NCBI GenBank assembly: GCA_947561395.2
Contig: OX387182.1
Coordinates: forward strand, 49,159,949 to 49,223,948
Origin: Buxus sempervirens
Taxonomy: Eukaryota; Streptophyta; Magnoliopsida; Buxales; Buxaceae
Direction: 5' to 3'
Length of the DNA stretch: 64,000 nt
The position numbers and the translations under genes are program-made. Under the pieces are notes generated by a model. It was not told the origin of the DNA and made no database searches. It was given only the letters and a program-made list of their open reading frames with translations. This document shows, piece by piece, positions 1-11,448 of this stretch (position 1 is its first letter; every line of letters starts with the position of its first letter).

Positions 1-407
1 GAAAAATCATAACTCCCTGCCTCTGATTCCTTAATCATTGGCATGATTTTTCTACAATGTTACTCAAATTTATTCTTTTCTTTGTAACATCACATATTAC
101 AATCAAATACCCATGTAAATAAATATATGCTATATATATGGAGAAACAATAGAAATGCAATAACTATCAAATAATTATTCACAAAAGGTTTTTGAGGGCA
201 TATTTGTCTAATACAAACTCCATCCGGTGGTTTTACGGAACCATCCAGAGGAGATGCTTTAAACGTGTCTGTGACTTAAATATCTGCGAGAAAAAGGAAG
301 CATGAGAATATCAACTCGCCTACGGCATGGCACAATAAAGATTCAACGTAATCCATAACGTATATTGTAAATTGAGCAGACGCAAATCCCATTTATCTTC
401 GATCCAA
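1..407. other. Upstream flank of the carboxylesterase gene
   Basis: AT-rich non-coding sequence with no convincing gene. It is the only left-hand sequence in the window not assigned to a transposon, so it is probably the host gene's upstream region. I see no clear repeat in it. Confidence 0.5.
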
Positions 408-415
408 TATAAAAA
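408..415 (+). promoter_or_regulatory. Candidate TATA box of the carboxylesterase gene
   Basis: TATAAAAA lies about 50 bp upstream of the start codon at 460. Transcription starting the usual 25-35 bp downstream would begin near 438-448 and give a very short leader. Position and sequence fit a plant core promoter, but there is no direct evidence of use. Confidence 0.45.
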
Positions 416-432
416 CGAACGAAGCTGGGACA

Positions 433-456
433 ATGGTTATCACAAACAAAGTTTAA
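433..456 (+). other. Possible seven-codon upstream ORF
   Basis: An ATG at 433 opens a frame of seven codons (MVITNKV) that ends with TAA at 454-456, three bases before the main ATG and in the same frame. It matters only if the transcript starts upstream of 433. With the TATA-like box at 408 the start may fall inside or after it. Confidence 0.3.
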
Positions 457-459
457 CCA

Positions 460-1467
460 ATGGTACGTGAGAAGAAGATCGTCAACGAGGTTTCCGGCTG
501 GCTCACCATCTATGACGACGACACAGTCGACCGCACATGGAGGGGACCACCTGAATTCGAGTTCATGGCAAGACCAATCCCTCCCCACGAAGAATTCAAC
601 GACGGTGTCGCCACCCGGGACGTCACCATTGACAAGAACTCCGGCCTTGCCGTCCGATTATACCTCCCTGAGAGGAAGCCTGACGATGAACAGAAGCTCC
701 CTATCCTGCTTCATTTCCATGGAGGTGGCTTTTGTGTTTCCCAAGCCGATTGGTTCATCTACTACAATATATACAGTTGGCTCGTGCGGTCTGCACAAGT
801 CGTTTGTGTTTCAGTGGACTTGAGGCTGGCCCCGGAGCATAGACTTCCGGCTGCTATCGAAGATGGTTACTCGGCTCTTCTGTGGCTCCGATCCGTGGCT
901 CGGGGTGATTTCAAAGAGCCATGGCTCAAACCCAACACAGATTTTGGCCGAGTCTTTCTGATAGGAGACAGCTCCAGTGGGAATTTGGTACACAAAGTGG
1001 CTGCTCGTGCGGTTGGTGAAGATTTGAGTCCGGTGAGAGTTGTCGGCAGTGTTCCGATACACCCAGGCTTCGTCAGGAAAGAACGTAGCAAGTCAGAGTT
1101 GGAGCAACCCGAGACACCTTTTCTAACTCCAGAAATGGTGGACAAGTTGTTGGCCTTAGCTTTGCCAATCGGCAGCACCAAGGACCACCCCATTACGTGC
1201 CCAATGGGAGTGGATGCTCCGCCGCTTGCCGGGATCAATTTGCCGCCGTTTATGGTTGTGGTGGCGGAGAGGGACTTGATTAAGGATACACAGTTGGAGT
1301 ACTGTGAGGCGATGAAGAATGCAGGAAAGGAGGTGGAGGTGTTCATAAATCAAAGTATGCCTCACGGCTTCCATCTCAACAAGATCGCCATCAATACAGA
1401 TCCAGAAACTGGGTCAGCGACCGAGGACCTGATCACCGGGATAACAAATTTCATTAGGAGGCATTAA
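460..1467 (+). CDS. Class-I plant carboxylesterase (alpha/beta-hydrolase, CXE17-like)
   Basis: Intact, single-exon, 335-residue protein of the plant CXE/GID1-like carboxylesterase family, which hydrolyses short-chain esters of small metabolites, usually in the cytosol. The oxyanion-hole motif HGGG is at residues 87-90. The nucleophile elbow is GDSSSG at 169-174, with Ser171 as likely nucleophile. The acid is probably Asp272 in ERDLIKD and the base His302 in MPHGF. The N-terminal EVSGWL...DRTW...PP pattern resembles the CXE17 group by memory. Length is normal for the family (about 310-350) and there is no signal peptide. A hormone-receptor role is unlikely, since the residues needed for catalysis are present. 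The elbow has Ser where most relatives have the last Gly of GXSXG. The substrate cannot be told from sequence. It stands alone at the left edge, just outside the first transposon. Confidence 0.93.
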   Translation: MVREKKIVNEVSGWLTIYDDDTVDRTWRGPPEFEFMARPIPPHEEFNDGVATRDVTIDKNSGLAVRLYLPERKPDDEQKLPILLHFHGGGFCVSQADWFIYYNIYSWLVRSAQVVCVSVDLRLAPEHRLPAAIEDGYSALLWLRSVARGDFKEPWLKPNTDFGRVFLIGDSSSGNLVHKVAARAVGEDLSPVRVVGSVPIHPGFVRKERSKSELEQPETPFLTPEMVDKLLALALPIGSTKDHPITCPMGVDAPPLAGINLPPFMVVVAERDLIKDTQLEYCEAMKNAGKEVEVFINQSMPHGFHLNKIAINTDPETGSATEDLITGITNFIRRH

Positions 1468-1594
1468 TGGGAATTACATGTCTGTTTCATCTACTAGTGT
1501 TCTTTGAAACGATCCAGCTCTAATTGAGAAGACGCACCTCCCTTTTTTCATTTTTGTTCTATCCTAATCTTCTTTTGTGCAAACTATTTCAGTA
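1468..1594 (+). other. 3' flank of the carboxylesterase gene
   Basis: Short T-rich stretch after the TAA stop. No canonical AATAAA is visible before the transposon terminal repeat begins near 1595, so the transcript may end inside or very near the transposon end. Confidence 0.4.
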
Positions 1595-1830
1595 CTTCCA
1601 AGTCCAACCCATTTCAAAACACACTCGGATCCTTTGTGAAGCGCATCCTCTGTGAAGCGCAATCCAATGGACCAAAATAAGCGAAGGGTATTAGCATAAT
1701 TTTGAACGAAATGCTTAAAAAACCATTAAAATTCTCCTCGGCTTTGTCCTCGGCAATCTCCTTGTCTCGATGAAAACGTGTGAAACATTATATTTAATTT
1801 ACGATCCTCTTCATGTCCGCACCTTACCCG
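1595..1830 (+). repeat. MULE-1 left terminal inverted repeat
   Basis: Read against the reverse complement of 25215-25455 this aligns almost continuously: CTCGGATCC, two TCTGTGAAGCGC-type units, then AATCCAATGGACCAAAATAA, CTCGGC and the ATGTCCGCAC region. Weak similarity (GGGACCACCAC) may continue to about 1970. The left copy has two of the 15-bp TGTGAAGCGCATCC units, the right copy three. Confidence 0.8.
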
Positions 1831-2059
1831 ACATTTTTGGACCTTCTTTGTCTTCGTCATCCTCATCGCATACGAAAAGTACAAGATCATACTCCATTTG
1901 CTTCACAGAGGTTTCCCTTTCTTACAAATGCGCGTGCCCACTTGACAAAAGAAAGGGACCACCACCATCACAAGAACTTCATAAGCGAGGGACCACCACG
2001 ACAGCCACCAGCCTCAGGAAAGACGATTGTAAGCTCTTATTTAATGTTATAATATAATG

Positions 2060-2990
2060 ACCAAATGTATACATAAGGAGCCATGGGTACCAACCGAAAT
2101 AAGCCAAAGGTACTGCTCCAAATAACGATGGGTACCTGCCGAGTTAAGCTTTAGGTACGCCTGAAGAGCTCCCCAAAAAACATTTTCGTAGTCAACAAAT
2201 AAACCTATGGTACCCTCCAAATAAGCATTAGCTACATCCCCATTTAATTCACAGGCACCCCCAAATAAAGCGTAGGTACCCCAGTCAAATAACCCATACA
2301 TACCCCCCACAAATCAGATTAAGGTACCCCACTCTAAGCCCAAGGTACCGCATATAAGCCTAAGGTACCTCCCATATAAACCTAAGGTACCCTATGGTAA
2401 GCCATATGCACTCAACAAAATTATCCTAAGGTACCCTCTAAACCTACGGTACCCACAATATAAGGCTAAGGTACTTCCCGAAATCATGATTCTGCGATTT
2501 GTCCTGAGACCTAATCGCAACGAAATAGAGACAATGTTTTACTGCTTATAGTTAATCGCAAATCCGCGATTAGTCGTTTGATTAATCGCGGCACCTAATC
2601 ATCAGGTCACGATTAATCCTGTACTTAATTGTGATGAAAATCTTGTGAAGTAAGGCTTTGATTCCACTCCCTTCCCCAATTAATTCATAATTGGTGGGTT
2701 ACCCAAGGCTTATGGGGCCGGTACCTAAGGCTCACTTGTTTGTACCTAAGGCATTTTTGGGGTGTACCTAGAACATTTTTTGGGATGGCATATTTGGGGA
2801 TACCCAAGGCTTATTTGTGGGGTACGAAAACCTTATTTTGTTGGGGGTACCTAAGGCTTAATTGGGTGTTGGTAAGCCAATTTCTAGGTGTAGGTAAACC
2901 AATTTTGGGGGCCTATTTGTGGGTACCCAATTCTTATTTGTGGGGTAAAAAATGCATATTTGTGGGGTACGTAAGGCGTATTTCAATTTA
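2060..2990. repeat. KpnI-dyad module 1 (GATTAATC-type core)
   Basis: From about 2075 to 2480 the plus strand is a degenerate minisatellite of GGTACC sites every 20-30 bp joined by CCCATATAAGCCTAA-like spacers (C-rich). A core at 2490-2650 holds repeated CTAATCGC, GATTAATCGCG and GATTAGTCG motifs in both orientations. From about 2690 to 2975 the array returns with opposite polarity (GGGGTACCTAAGGCTTATTT). The block is a degenerate palindrome. It lies just upstream of the Ulp1-like gene at 3075. Confidence 0.7.
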
Positions 2991-3074
2991 CATTTTGATT
3001 TTATAGATTGCACATGTAAATAGTCACATTGCAAAGTTTTTTTTTTATCAATTTGTGTATTTATTTGTAGATAA

Positions 3075-6000
3075 ATGGCACCAAGCGGGGAAGGAGTTCA
3101 CAATAGATGTACTCCTCAACGACTGCTAAAAATTATCAAAAGGTTGAACGAGTCCCAGAGGCTAGCTGTTAGAGGAATTGGGCTGGGAAGCCTTCTTGAT
3201 ATGAAAATTAAACACTGTTATAAGGGCAACATTGTGTCCTTATTGGCTTCATTTGATCCCAATAAATGTTGCCTTGAAGTAAGTGGAAGGACGTTTGATA
3301 TATCACCTCCTGATGTTGAGCAAATATTGTGGGTGGCCTCTGCCGGGGAGACTATAGAAATCGATGAGGTGGAAAACGACCTTACAGAATTAAAGACAAT
3401 GTATTGTGATGATAAGGGTAAGATAACTTTAGGAGAGCTAGAGAGAAGACTGCAAGAGAAGGAGACGGCAAACGAAGATTTTGTGAGGCTTTTTGTATTG
3501 CTTGCATTGGGCTCATTTTTATGCCCTTAAGCTAAGCCGGAGGCCAGCTCAAAGTTCTTAAATCTCGTAATAGATATGGAGGAACTCTGTACCCTCAACT
3601 GGTCGAAGTTGGTTCTTGATTGGCTCATTGCTGCAATCCACCGATACAAGGAGAAGCGCCAAATATATGCCGGTGGTTGTTTGGTTTTTCTAAAGGTAAA
3701 TTATTGTTATACACACATTTCATATATTTGGTATGCTTAAATTGTAATGGAAGAAATGTTTACTCAATCGCAGATGTTCTACTATGAATGTTTACTCATG
3801 GATGAGACTGCGATAGACTTGGATGCAAAAGCTCCTCTCATCACCGTGTGGAATGATGATGATGTGTTGGAGAGGGAGAAAGAAGGGAAGGAAAAGGACA
3901 TGAAAAGTTTGCAACATATTGAATATGAAAATGTTTCGGAGTCCGATAAATCAAAGGTAAGGAAGAAGGTATATTATATTATATTGTATTTATATTTTCG
4001 AATAGGGGGTACTCAATATTCATTATACGTACATGGACATAAATTTTACTTAATTGTGTGTTTTAGCAGGATAAATTGAGGGCAGCGATAAAGAAGCTAA
4101 CGAAGGTAGTTGCTACCCTTCAGCGTGAGGTAGCCGAATCCCCGAGATTGAAGGCTTTGGAGAAGGAGGTAATGGAATTCGGTTTTTGTCATTTTTCATC
4201 ATAAGTTCCAGATCTTATAGAAATGCAAATGTTTGTGGTTTGATTTGTTTAAGTGGAGAAATTGAAGTTGATGATAAGCAATCTTGAAGTAGGGCAAGCT
4301 GAATTAAGAGAGATGGTCTTGGAGCTTGTTGGATATGCTCGTGACTACCGAAGCTACTCTGCCCCTGAATGTCCACGGGAACCATTTGAGGTTCCAGTGA
4401 ACGTTGCTTCTGCACCGGAGGGCCCTTGTCCAGTGTCACCGATGGAAGATATTGAACCTAGGGTGGAATGTATCCCGGATCCAACACCGGAAGAATATGA
4501 AGGGTCAATCGTTCTATTTCAACCCGTTGAAGTTTTGAGATTGAAACGAATGAAGGTGCCCGGCAAGGCAAAAAGGAGTCCTTTTACAACCATCACCGGG
4601 GAGAAAAAGAAGAGGGCCAGAAAGAGTAAGCAAGAATCTCTAGATGCCGAGAGGCCAACGCAAACGGTAAGTAGTATATAATTAGATGTCTAATTGCATG
4701 TCAACCATTCATGTAAAACTTTACTATAGTAGATCGAAAAGCAAAATTGTCGATGTAAAGACCGTGTGACCTATATGAAATATATTTCAGGTGCCATCTA
4801 GCGATGATGAACGTGCGGAGGCTAGGTTGTTGCTGGATCTGAACATTGCAGATGTGGCCATACAGCCATTGGTATGTTTGTTCTCAATTTTTCTAAAGGA
4901 ATTGTTTTTTGTTTTTCGGTTAGAATTAGGTTGACAGCCATATATTCATTTTTTGGAATTTTTAATAAACTTGTAGGGAAGCGAACCAGTGGAGGCATCT
5001 TCAAGTAGGACTCCGTTGGATGTTGGATGCGCAGTCTTCGACTATGCATTCCATGAGGACCTCGATCCAGAGTATGTACTTTTGCATATTTATGTTTGAT
5101 GCATTGTTTCTTTGTAAATTGTTGCGTATGGTTTGACTGTTTCTTTTGTGGGATATATATGTAGCAAGGTTTTGGTGAGATTCTTCAATATCTTCATTGC
5201 CCGCAAGGAGATTGAGTGTTTGAAGCCTGAGAAATGGGTTACCAACTGGGTAGGAGTCTAACAACCTAAGTATCTTGTCAGATCGCATAAATATTTGGAT
5301 TCTTAGATTTTATTTTTTTCTATATAGATCTTGGATTGCTACATGCGGATGTTGAATTTCCAGGAACAGCAAGTTTGAGGCCCATGTTACTTCTTCATGT
5401 CAGATATTGGGGTAATTACTACGACATTCTTCAAAATCATTTGACAATGTGTGTAATACTCCTGTTGAACTTATATTATAACTTTTCAGACTTTTTGCGC
5501 GGCAGAAGAAAACCGAGACCTTACTAGACTTAATGATCAATTTGATCCATCGTACCTACTGAATATAGTGAACTACAAAATGGTAAGCTTAACTCACCAT
5601 TGTTGCTAGGATCTTTTAATAGGGTAGGGCTAATAAATATGTTTGTATGTAGTTGTTTTTCCCCATATTAGAGCAAGAACATTGGTACATGTGTGTTGTT
5701 GACATGAAGAAGAAGAAAGTATTTTTTTTGAAGTTGATGAAGGTGTGGAGAACCCGCGAAGTTCTCACATGAGTGGTAAGTGATCAGCGTAATAATTTCT
5801 TATGTCACTAATGTTGTTATTAAGTATCAATTTTTATATTTCAGCTAAAAGCAGTAGATATTATATGCACATGGTGATGGGAAAAGGAATTTTTAGTAAG
5901 CGCATTTCCAAGGACGAAAGCAGAGACTCTTAAGCTTCCTCAACAAGGCAACCCGTACGTTTTCCACCTATACTTTCTTTTCTATCCTTACTACGATATG

Positions 6001-6298
6001 ATATTAATAGCATTAACTTGTAATCGCATCTTTTGTAGCCATGACTGTGGAATCTTCACCATGAAGTTCACCGCTTACTGGAGAGGAGAACTTTCTCCTT
6101 GATTTACATAGGTACGCTACAACTCCTAACCTATTCAGTTGTGTTTTCAAAAGCTCCAAATGATCACATTATTAATATAGTTTTGTTATTTTTGAATAGA
6201 AGGATATTCCGGACTTCAGAAGAAGCATTGTGAGTGAGATGATCCTCCACGAAGAAAACACGGTGAAGGATGATATTGTGAAGAAGAGTTCTACCTAG
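3075..6298 (+). pseudogene. Ulp1-like (C48) cysteine peptidase gene, MULE cargo copy 1
   Basis: Multi-exon gene with about a dozen exons joined by GT-AG introns. Exon 1 (3075-3695) encodes the domain usually found N-terminal in these proteins, with FDISPPDVEQIL near its middle and GGCLVFLK at its end. Exon 2 is about 3774-3956. A charged middle part follows (4250-4870), then the peptidase domain. Catalytic residues are visible: His in EQEHWY (codon 5680-5682), Gln in LPQQGNP (5941-5946) and Cys in HDCGIFTMKF (6046-6048). The last exon ends with KKSST and a stop at 6296-6298. Host Ulp1 proteins process SUMO; the transposon-borne role is unknown. It is decayed: an in-frame TAA at 3528-3530, another in-frame stop near 5377, and a frame slip in the T-run near 5720 where the catalytic Asp would be sought. 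It faces the transposase at the other end of MULE-1. Confidence 0.8.
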
Positions 6299-6629
6299 GG
6301 GGAGAGTTCGATGTATTAATATTTTTATATTATACATGCGTCAAACTAAAATTTTAATTTGGGGAATCTGTATGTATTTATTTGAGAACAAGGATGTTCC
6401 TGTAATGAATGCTGTAGCTGAATCAAGCATTCACTTAGATTTTACTTTTATGGCATGTTTAGTTTTTTATAATGTTTCACGATCAGATTTTTGTAAAGTA
6501 TTGTGTACATAGGACATTGTATCCATTAAATAAAAGCTTGGTTATTTTGATTGCTTAAGTTCTGCCACAGATTTGTCAAACTCATTGTTCGTAAATTACG
6601 CAAAATTTTAAAACAAGTTACTATACATT
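6299..6629. other. 3' flank of Ulp1-like copy 1
   Basis: AT-rich non-coding sequence. AATAAA at 6529-6534 could be the poly(A) signal of the gene ending at 6298. Nothing else is seen. Confidence 0.4.
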
Positions 6630-7270
6630 AGGTACTCCCCGCAAAACAAAGTGAAGGTACAGTTCGTGTGAAGGCTAAGGTAACCCCCTAATCAGCACAA
6701 TGTACCACCCCCACCCCATATAAGCTTAGGTGTCACCTAGTAAGAGTTGAGTACACCCCAAAATAAGCCCAAGGCCCCCACGAAATAAGCCTAATTTACA
6801 TCAGCAAATAAGCCAAAGTACCCCCCCCCCCCAATAAAAACATTGAGGTACCGAAAAGTATGATGCGAAATAATAGAAGGGTACCCCTAAGTAATACCCA
6901 GGTACCCCCAAATTAATATTAAGGTAACCCATAAGTAAGCCTAAGGTACCCCTAAGTAGGAATTGATAATGAACGAAACGCGCGGACATTAATCATTAAC
7001 GCGCGCACGTTGCAGCTCTAAAGTGCACAGTACGCGCGAGTGTTACCAAGAAACATTCGCGCGTTGAAGTGCTCCCACTATTTTGTACGTGGGGATACCT
7101 TCGGGTTTCTTGTGGGGTACCTTAAATTTACCTTTGGGGTACCTAGGTGTTACTTGGAGGTACTTTCCTCTTAATTTGGAGAATTTTTTGTGGATAAATT
7201 AAGGCTTGTGTGGGGGGTACCCTGGACTGATTTGGGGGATACGAGGCATGTTTGGAAGGGTATCTCAAGA
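6630..7270. repeat. KpnI-dyad module 2 (GC-rich core)
   Basis: C-rich GGTACC-like array at about 6640-6960 (spacers such as CCCCTAAGTA), a core at about 6970-7075 with AACGCGCGGAC, ACGCGCGCACGTT and TTCGCGCGTTGAAG, then a G-rich array of reverse polarity at 7085-7260. Same plan as module 1 but with a CGCG-type core. Confidence 0.65.
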
Positions 7271-7688
7271 TTAATACGTAATATATGCTGACTTGTTTTG
7301 CATTCCCCTTCTTCCCACAGCCTTCGTTGCAGATTTTAATCATTTCGCATAGTACCTTAATCTTATAGGTGGATATTCATTACCATAGGCTAATATAACC
7401 AATACCTTGGACTGGTTGTTTTGCATGTACACGCATTACGACATGCTAGACCCAATGAACTCCATTGGGGAGAAAGAGGAATATGACAAATGAAAGCGAA
7501 GACCAAACAATATTTGCTTTGCATACATTTATCGAAACGTTTTACAGGCACATAAGTAAAAAAGATGGTCAAATTATATGCATTCCATACTCAAATGACA
7601 TGAAAAGAAGTTCAAGACTATGGGGCAGGCCCTGCTGGATCAGGAACTTTGTCGCAGGCTCAAGGGATTCAAGCAACAAATGTTCATC
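7271..7688. other. Spacer between module 2 and TP32 copy 1
   Basis: No supported gene. Short open frames on both strands have no recognisable domain. It probably includes the 3' flank of the minus-strand gene that follows. Confidence 0.35.
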
Positions 7689-9285
7689 TCAAATGTACTC
7701 CACATCACTTGGAGGAATATGCTCTCTAATGACACCTTGAGAAGCTGCATCGACAACTGTCCTCTGTTCTCCCTTGTCCCTATTCAGCCTTTGAAGCTCC
7801 TGATTTTCCAATTCAAAGTGCTTCATGGCCCGGCTGTAGTCTTGTTGCATCTCCAAATATATCTCATTCAGCCTGGTCTGCTTCTCATGCATTGCTTTTA
7901 GTGTCATCAGCATTCCATACTATTGTCCTCACCCAATTCAACTTGGTGTCAATTTGTGCAAACTTTGGCCGAATCAGTTCTCGTACGTCCTTTTTCATAG
8001 AGTAGGTGTCTCCTTCTATGTTATTAAGAAGATGTTCCATCTTAGCAACATCGCGATCAGTTTCATGCTTGTGTGCAAGCTGACCATCATACAGTTGTTT
8101 TATTTACTGCTTCATCGTCTCTTGGTTCTCAAGAAGTAGCTTGTTTTGATTCATTAACTCACATTGCATGCCCATAATCTGTGAAAGGATTGATGCAAGT
8201 CCACAAGGCAATTGGGAACAAGTTGTTTGTTCTATAGGTGCAGCAGCAGGAGCAGGCGCCGATGAGGATGGAATATCAGGTTCCAAAGGTTGGTCATGTG
8301 TAGCAGACTCCGGGAGAGGAAGATCATGCTCATGTCCTGTAGAAACATTGGGGGGAGGATCTTCACCAACAGGGGGAGGAGATGGAGGAGCAGGATCATG
8401 GACCCCTGGAACAGGGGGAGGGGGTGGAGGAGGAGGATGAATCTTGTTGTATTGCCCCTTGGACTTATTATATGATGCAGTACTGATAGGAGGATGGGGA
8501 GCAAGTAACTCATACTCTGGGAAGTCAATTTAATGCATCTTGACTATCTTTGCCATGGCACACCCGAGAGTAAGTCCACACCTATGTTTGGTATCGAGAA
8601 AAGAGTCAAGAATAGACGAAATCATGATGGTGGCAACATCAATTGAATGCCTCTTGACCAATGCATAAAGCAAGAGTGCTCTCCTAGGAGGCACAGTTGA
8701 TCTGTGACTCACCGGCGCAATGTTAGAGCTTTGGATTTTGTATATGAATGAGGTGTCAAATGTAAAATCGGAGGAATCCAGAGCTTTGCCCTCATAGTCC
8801 CCCTCCCTCCCAGTGGTCAGTAAGCAAGCAGCTACTTCATTGAGCAAATATGGTAAGGGAGCATCAACATACGGGAATTCAAGATTTTCAACTCTCGGAA
8901 TACCTAGGGCCCCAGCGATGGTATCAGAATCTACATGGATGGGCTGCCTTCTGAGAGAGATATCGAAGGATGCGGGACCATCTGCGATGTTGTGGATGTT
9001 TGAATAGAATTCATATACTAGGTGTTAGGATGGGAGCAGGAAGTTGGTGAAGAGGTTATCCCATCCTCTCCCAGTAAATGCTCCATGAATAGACTTGAGG
9101 AAGTCATCTAGAATAACCCCTCTTTCAAGCAAGATTTGTTTGTGGCTGATATTAGTCTCATACATCTTCTTGGCTTTCCGATTGATGAAGATTGAATTAT
9201 CAAATGAATCAGTCCTGGGTTTCTTATTGGCTTTCTTGGAGGATGTCCTAGGTTTAGAAGATGAGGCTTTGGTCTTAGGGGCCAT
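7689..9285 (-). pseudogene. TP32 copy 1: plant transposon protein (Transposase_32-like) gene
   Basis: Reading right to left, the protein starts at 9285 with a basic Ser/Lys tail (MAPKTKASSSKPRTSSKK), then RKAKKMYETN..LLERGVILD and the patterns HLVYEFYSNIHN and DSDTIAGALGIPRVENLEFP, which match the plant 'putative transposon protein' family. A proline-rich segment (about 8345-8450) and a coiled coil (about 7690-8200, rich in E, Q, K, L) follow. One frame explains nearly the whole gene; it is broken, with about four interruptions. Molecular function is unknown for the family. It lies between the Ulp1-like gene and the transposase of MULE-1. The family name is from memory of motif shape and was not checked by a search. 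Confidence 0.68.
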
Positions 9286-9954
9286 CGAAGAGTTTAGAAG
9301 AAAAGAAGAAGAAAAATAAATATGCACAAAAAAACACATAGCAATTAATAATGTTAGACACAGAAAAGATGAGTGCTACCGAATGCAAATAATATAGAAT
9401 GTGAATAATATGAATAATTCTGTGGAAAAAAACCCACTCCCTATATACATAAAAAAAAACCCCAACACTTGAGAAAAAAGTGCAGGCGTTATTCACGCGT
9501 TAGGAAGATAATAATAGGGATTTGTACTCGTGAAAGGCTTATAGGAAAAGTGAATAGTAACTTGATTTCAACCGATAATAGAAACCATTTCGACCAAGAT
9601 AAAGCCAAATGTACCTCTTCAAGACATTAGAATAAACACATAGATAGGAAGCCCTAAATGAACAAATTAATACCCTAATTGTAACATATAAAATAAAAGC
9701 AATAATGTTCGTAAAGCATCAGTCATACCTTCGAACCAGAAATAACAGATTTGGAACTCTTCCCAAAGAGAATGAAGTGGTACCCACCCTGAGAAGACTT
9801 TATCGAAATGAAGATGAAGCGCTTCGGATGGCTTTGATTCGCATGAACGAAATAACGCGCCAGTCCTGTTTCTTTGTAAATATAGGCAAACGCCCGGACG
9901 CACGTGCCCATAATGTGTGCGCGTTGATATAAAATATGTGTACAACATAGGGAA
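9286..9954. other. Upstream region of TP32 copy 1
   Basis: Non-coding and A/T-rich near the gene. A TATATAGG-type box on the minus strand near 9441-9450 is a candidate promoter for TP32 copy 1. Isolated CACGCG motifs occur near 9495. No other gene is supported. Confidence 0.35.
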
Positions 9955-10145
9955 TTTTTTAAAGGGTACCTTCGGTTTATGTTTGGAGTACCTCAGGCAA
10001 AATGTGGAGATACCTCCTACAAAAAGTGGGGGTACCCAAGACCAAAGCGAACGTTCGGGAGTTCACGAGAATGTGCGTGCGTTTGTATTAAATATGTGTA
10101 GTACCTAGGGCCTTTTTTAAAGGATCCCTTCGGTTTTTTAAAGAG
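9955..10145. repeat. KpnI-dyad module 3 (fragment)
   Basis: Short block with GGGTACCTTCGG, GGAGTACC, GGGGTACCC and GCGAACGTTCG motifs, polarity mostly G-rich. It looks like a partial or decayed module leading into the alternating array at 10150. Confidence 0.5.
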
Positions 10146-10149
10146 TACC

Positions 10150-10490
10150 ATTGGTTTATGTTGTGTACACATGTATGTACACATGTGTGTACATGTGTAC
10201 ACATGTGTATATGTGTACACATGTACATGTATATATGTGTACACATGTACCCATGTGGGTACATGTGTACACAGGTACATGTGTGTACACATATACATGT
10301 ATATATGTGTACAAATGTGCACATGTACATGTACATATGTGTACATGTGTACACATGTGTGTACATGTTGTACGTGTACATGTACACGTACAACAACATA
10401 TACTTGTGTACATGTACATGTACACACGCACACACATGTATACCTGCGTATACATGTGTGTACTTGTGTACACATGTATGTACATGTACA
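10150..10490. repeat. Alternating pyrimidine-purine array 1 (TGTACACATG-like)
   Basis: About 340 bp made almost only of TGTACA, CATG, GTGTAC and TATATG steps, so pyrimidine and purine alternate base by base with few breaks. Such DNA is self-complementary at every scale and is of the class that can form Z-DNA or cruciforms. The open frames it creates on both strands (Cys/Tyr/Val/His/Met-rich) are artefacts. Confidence 0.85.
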
Positions 10491-10499
10491 CACGCATAT

Positions 10500-10845
10500 A
10501 TTAAGGTAGGCAACAAGTACCCCCAAATAAAACTAAGGTACCCCAGAAAATAATACAAAGGTACCCCACTGGTAAGGCGAAGGTACCCCGAAGAAGGAAA
10601 CATGAACAAACGTCAACGCGCGGACGTTGATCTCCAATGCGCGAACATTTCAGCTAAAGAAGACAACTAACGCGCGCGCTTTTAAAAGGACCGTTCGCGC
10701 ATTCAAGTATGTTAATAATTTTTTCCTGGGATACCTTCAGTATAAGGGGTGTACCTTCATCTTCCATTGTAGGGTACCTCCGTTTTACAGGGGGTACCTT
10801 TACCATTTTCTGGTGCACTTTTTTTGGGTGTTCCTTAATCTTCCA
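10500..10845. repeat. KpnI-dyad module 4
   Basis: C-rich GGTACC array (10515-10595), CGCG-type core (10610-10710), G-rich GGTACC array (10725-10800). Left arm of palindrome A. Confidence 0.7.
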
Positions 10846-11098
10846 TGTGTGTGTGTGTATATATATACACGCACACATATATGAATATACACACACACAT
10901 ATATATGTATATATACACACACATATATTTATATATTTATATATACCCACACACACATATACGTATATATACACACACACATATATGTATATCACACACA
11001 CATATACACACACACATATATGTATATACACACATATATGTATATATACACATATATATACATGGATACATAGTATGTGTATGTACACACACACACAC
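10846..11098. repeat. (TATACACACA)n simple-sequence tract
   Basis: Alternating T/C and A/G: TATATACACACACATATATG units on one side and their complement on the other. It forms the loop of palindrome A and is itself alternating pyrimidine-purine. Confidence 0.85.
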
Positions 11099-11448
11099 AA
11101 ATGGAAGATTAAGGAACACCCAAAAAAAAATTGCACCAAAAAATGGTAAAGGTACCCCCTATAAAACGGAGGTACCCCATAATGGAAGATGAAGGTACAC
11201 TCCCTTATACCGAAGGTACCCCAGGAAAAATTCTTAACATACTTCAACGCGCGAACGGTCCTTTTAAAAACGCGCGCATCAGTGGTCTTCTTTAGCTGAT
11301 ACGTTCGCGCGTTGGAGATCAACGTCTGCGCGTTGACATTAGTTCGTGTTTCCTTCTTCGAGGTACTTTCGCCTTACCTATGGGGTACCTTTGTATTATT
11401 TTTTGGAGTACCTTAGTTTTATTTGGGGGTACCTATTGCCTACCTTAA
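11099..11448. repeat. KpnI-dyad module 5
   Basis: Reverse complement of module 4: C-rich array (11130-11225), core with AACGCGCGAACGGTCC, GCGCGCATC and TTCGCGCGTTGGAG (11235-11335), G-rich array (11350-11440). Right arm of palindrome A. Confidence 0.7.

Noticed and set aside
8168-8440. Plus-strand frame ending in a glycine run
   Set aside because: It is the antisense shadow of the proline-rich linker of TP32 copy 1.
10846-11322. Plus- and minus-strand frames over the TATACACACA tract
   Set aside because: Simple-sequence translation (Thr/His/Ile/Tyr or Cys/Val repeats) with no support as genes.
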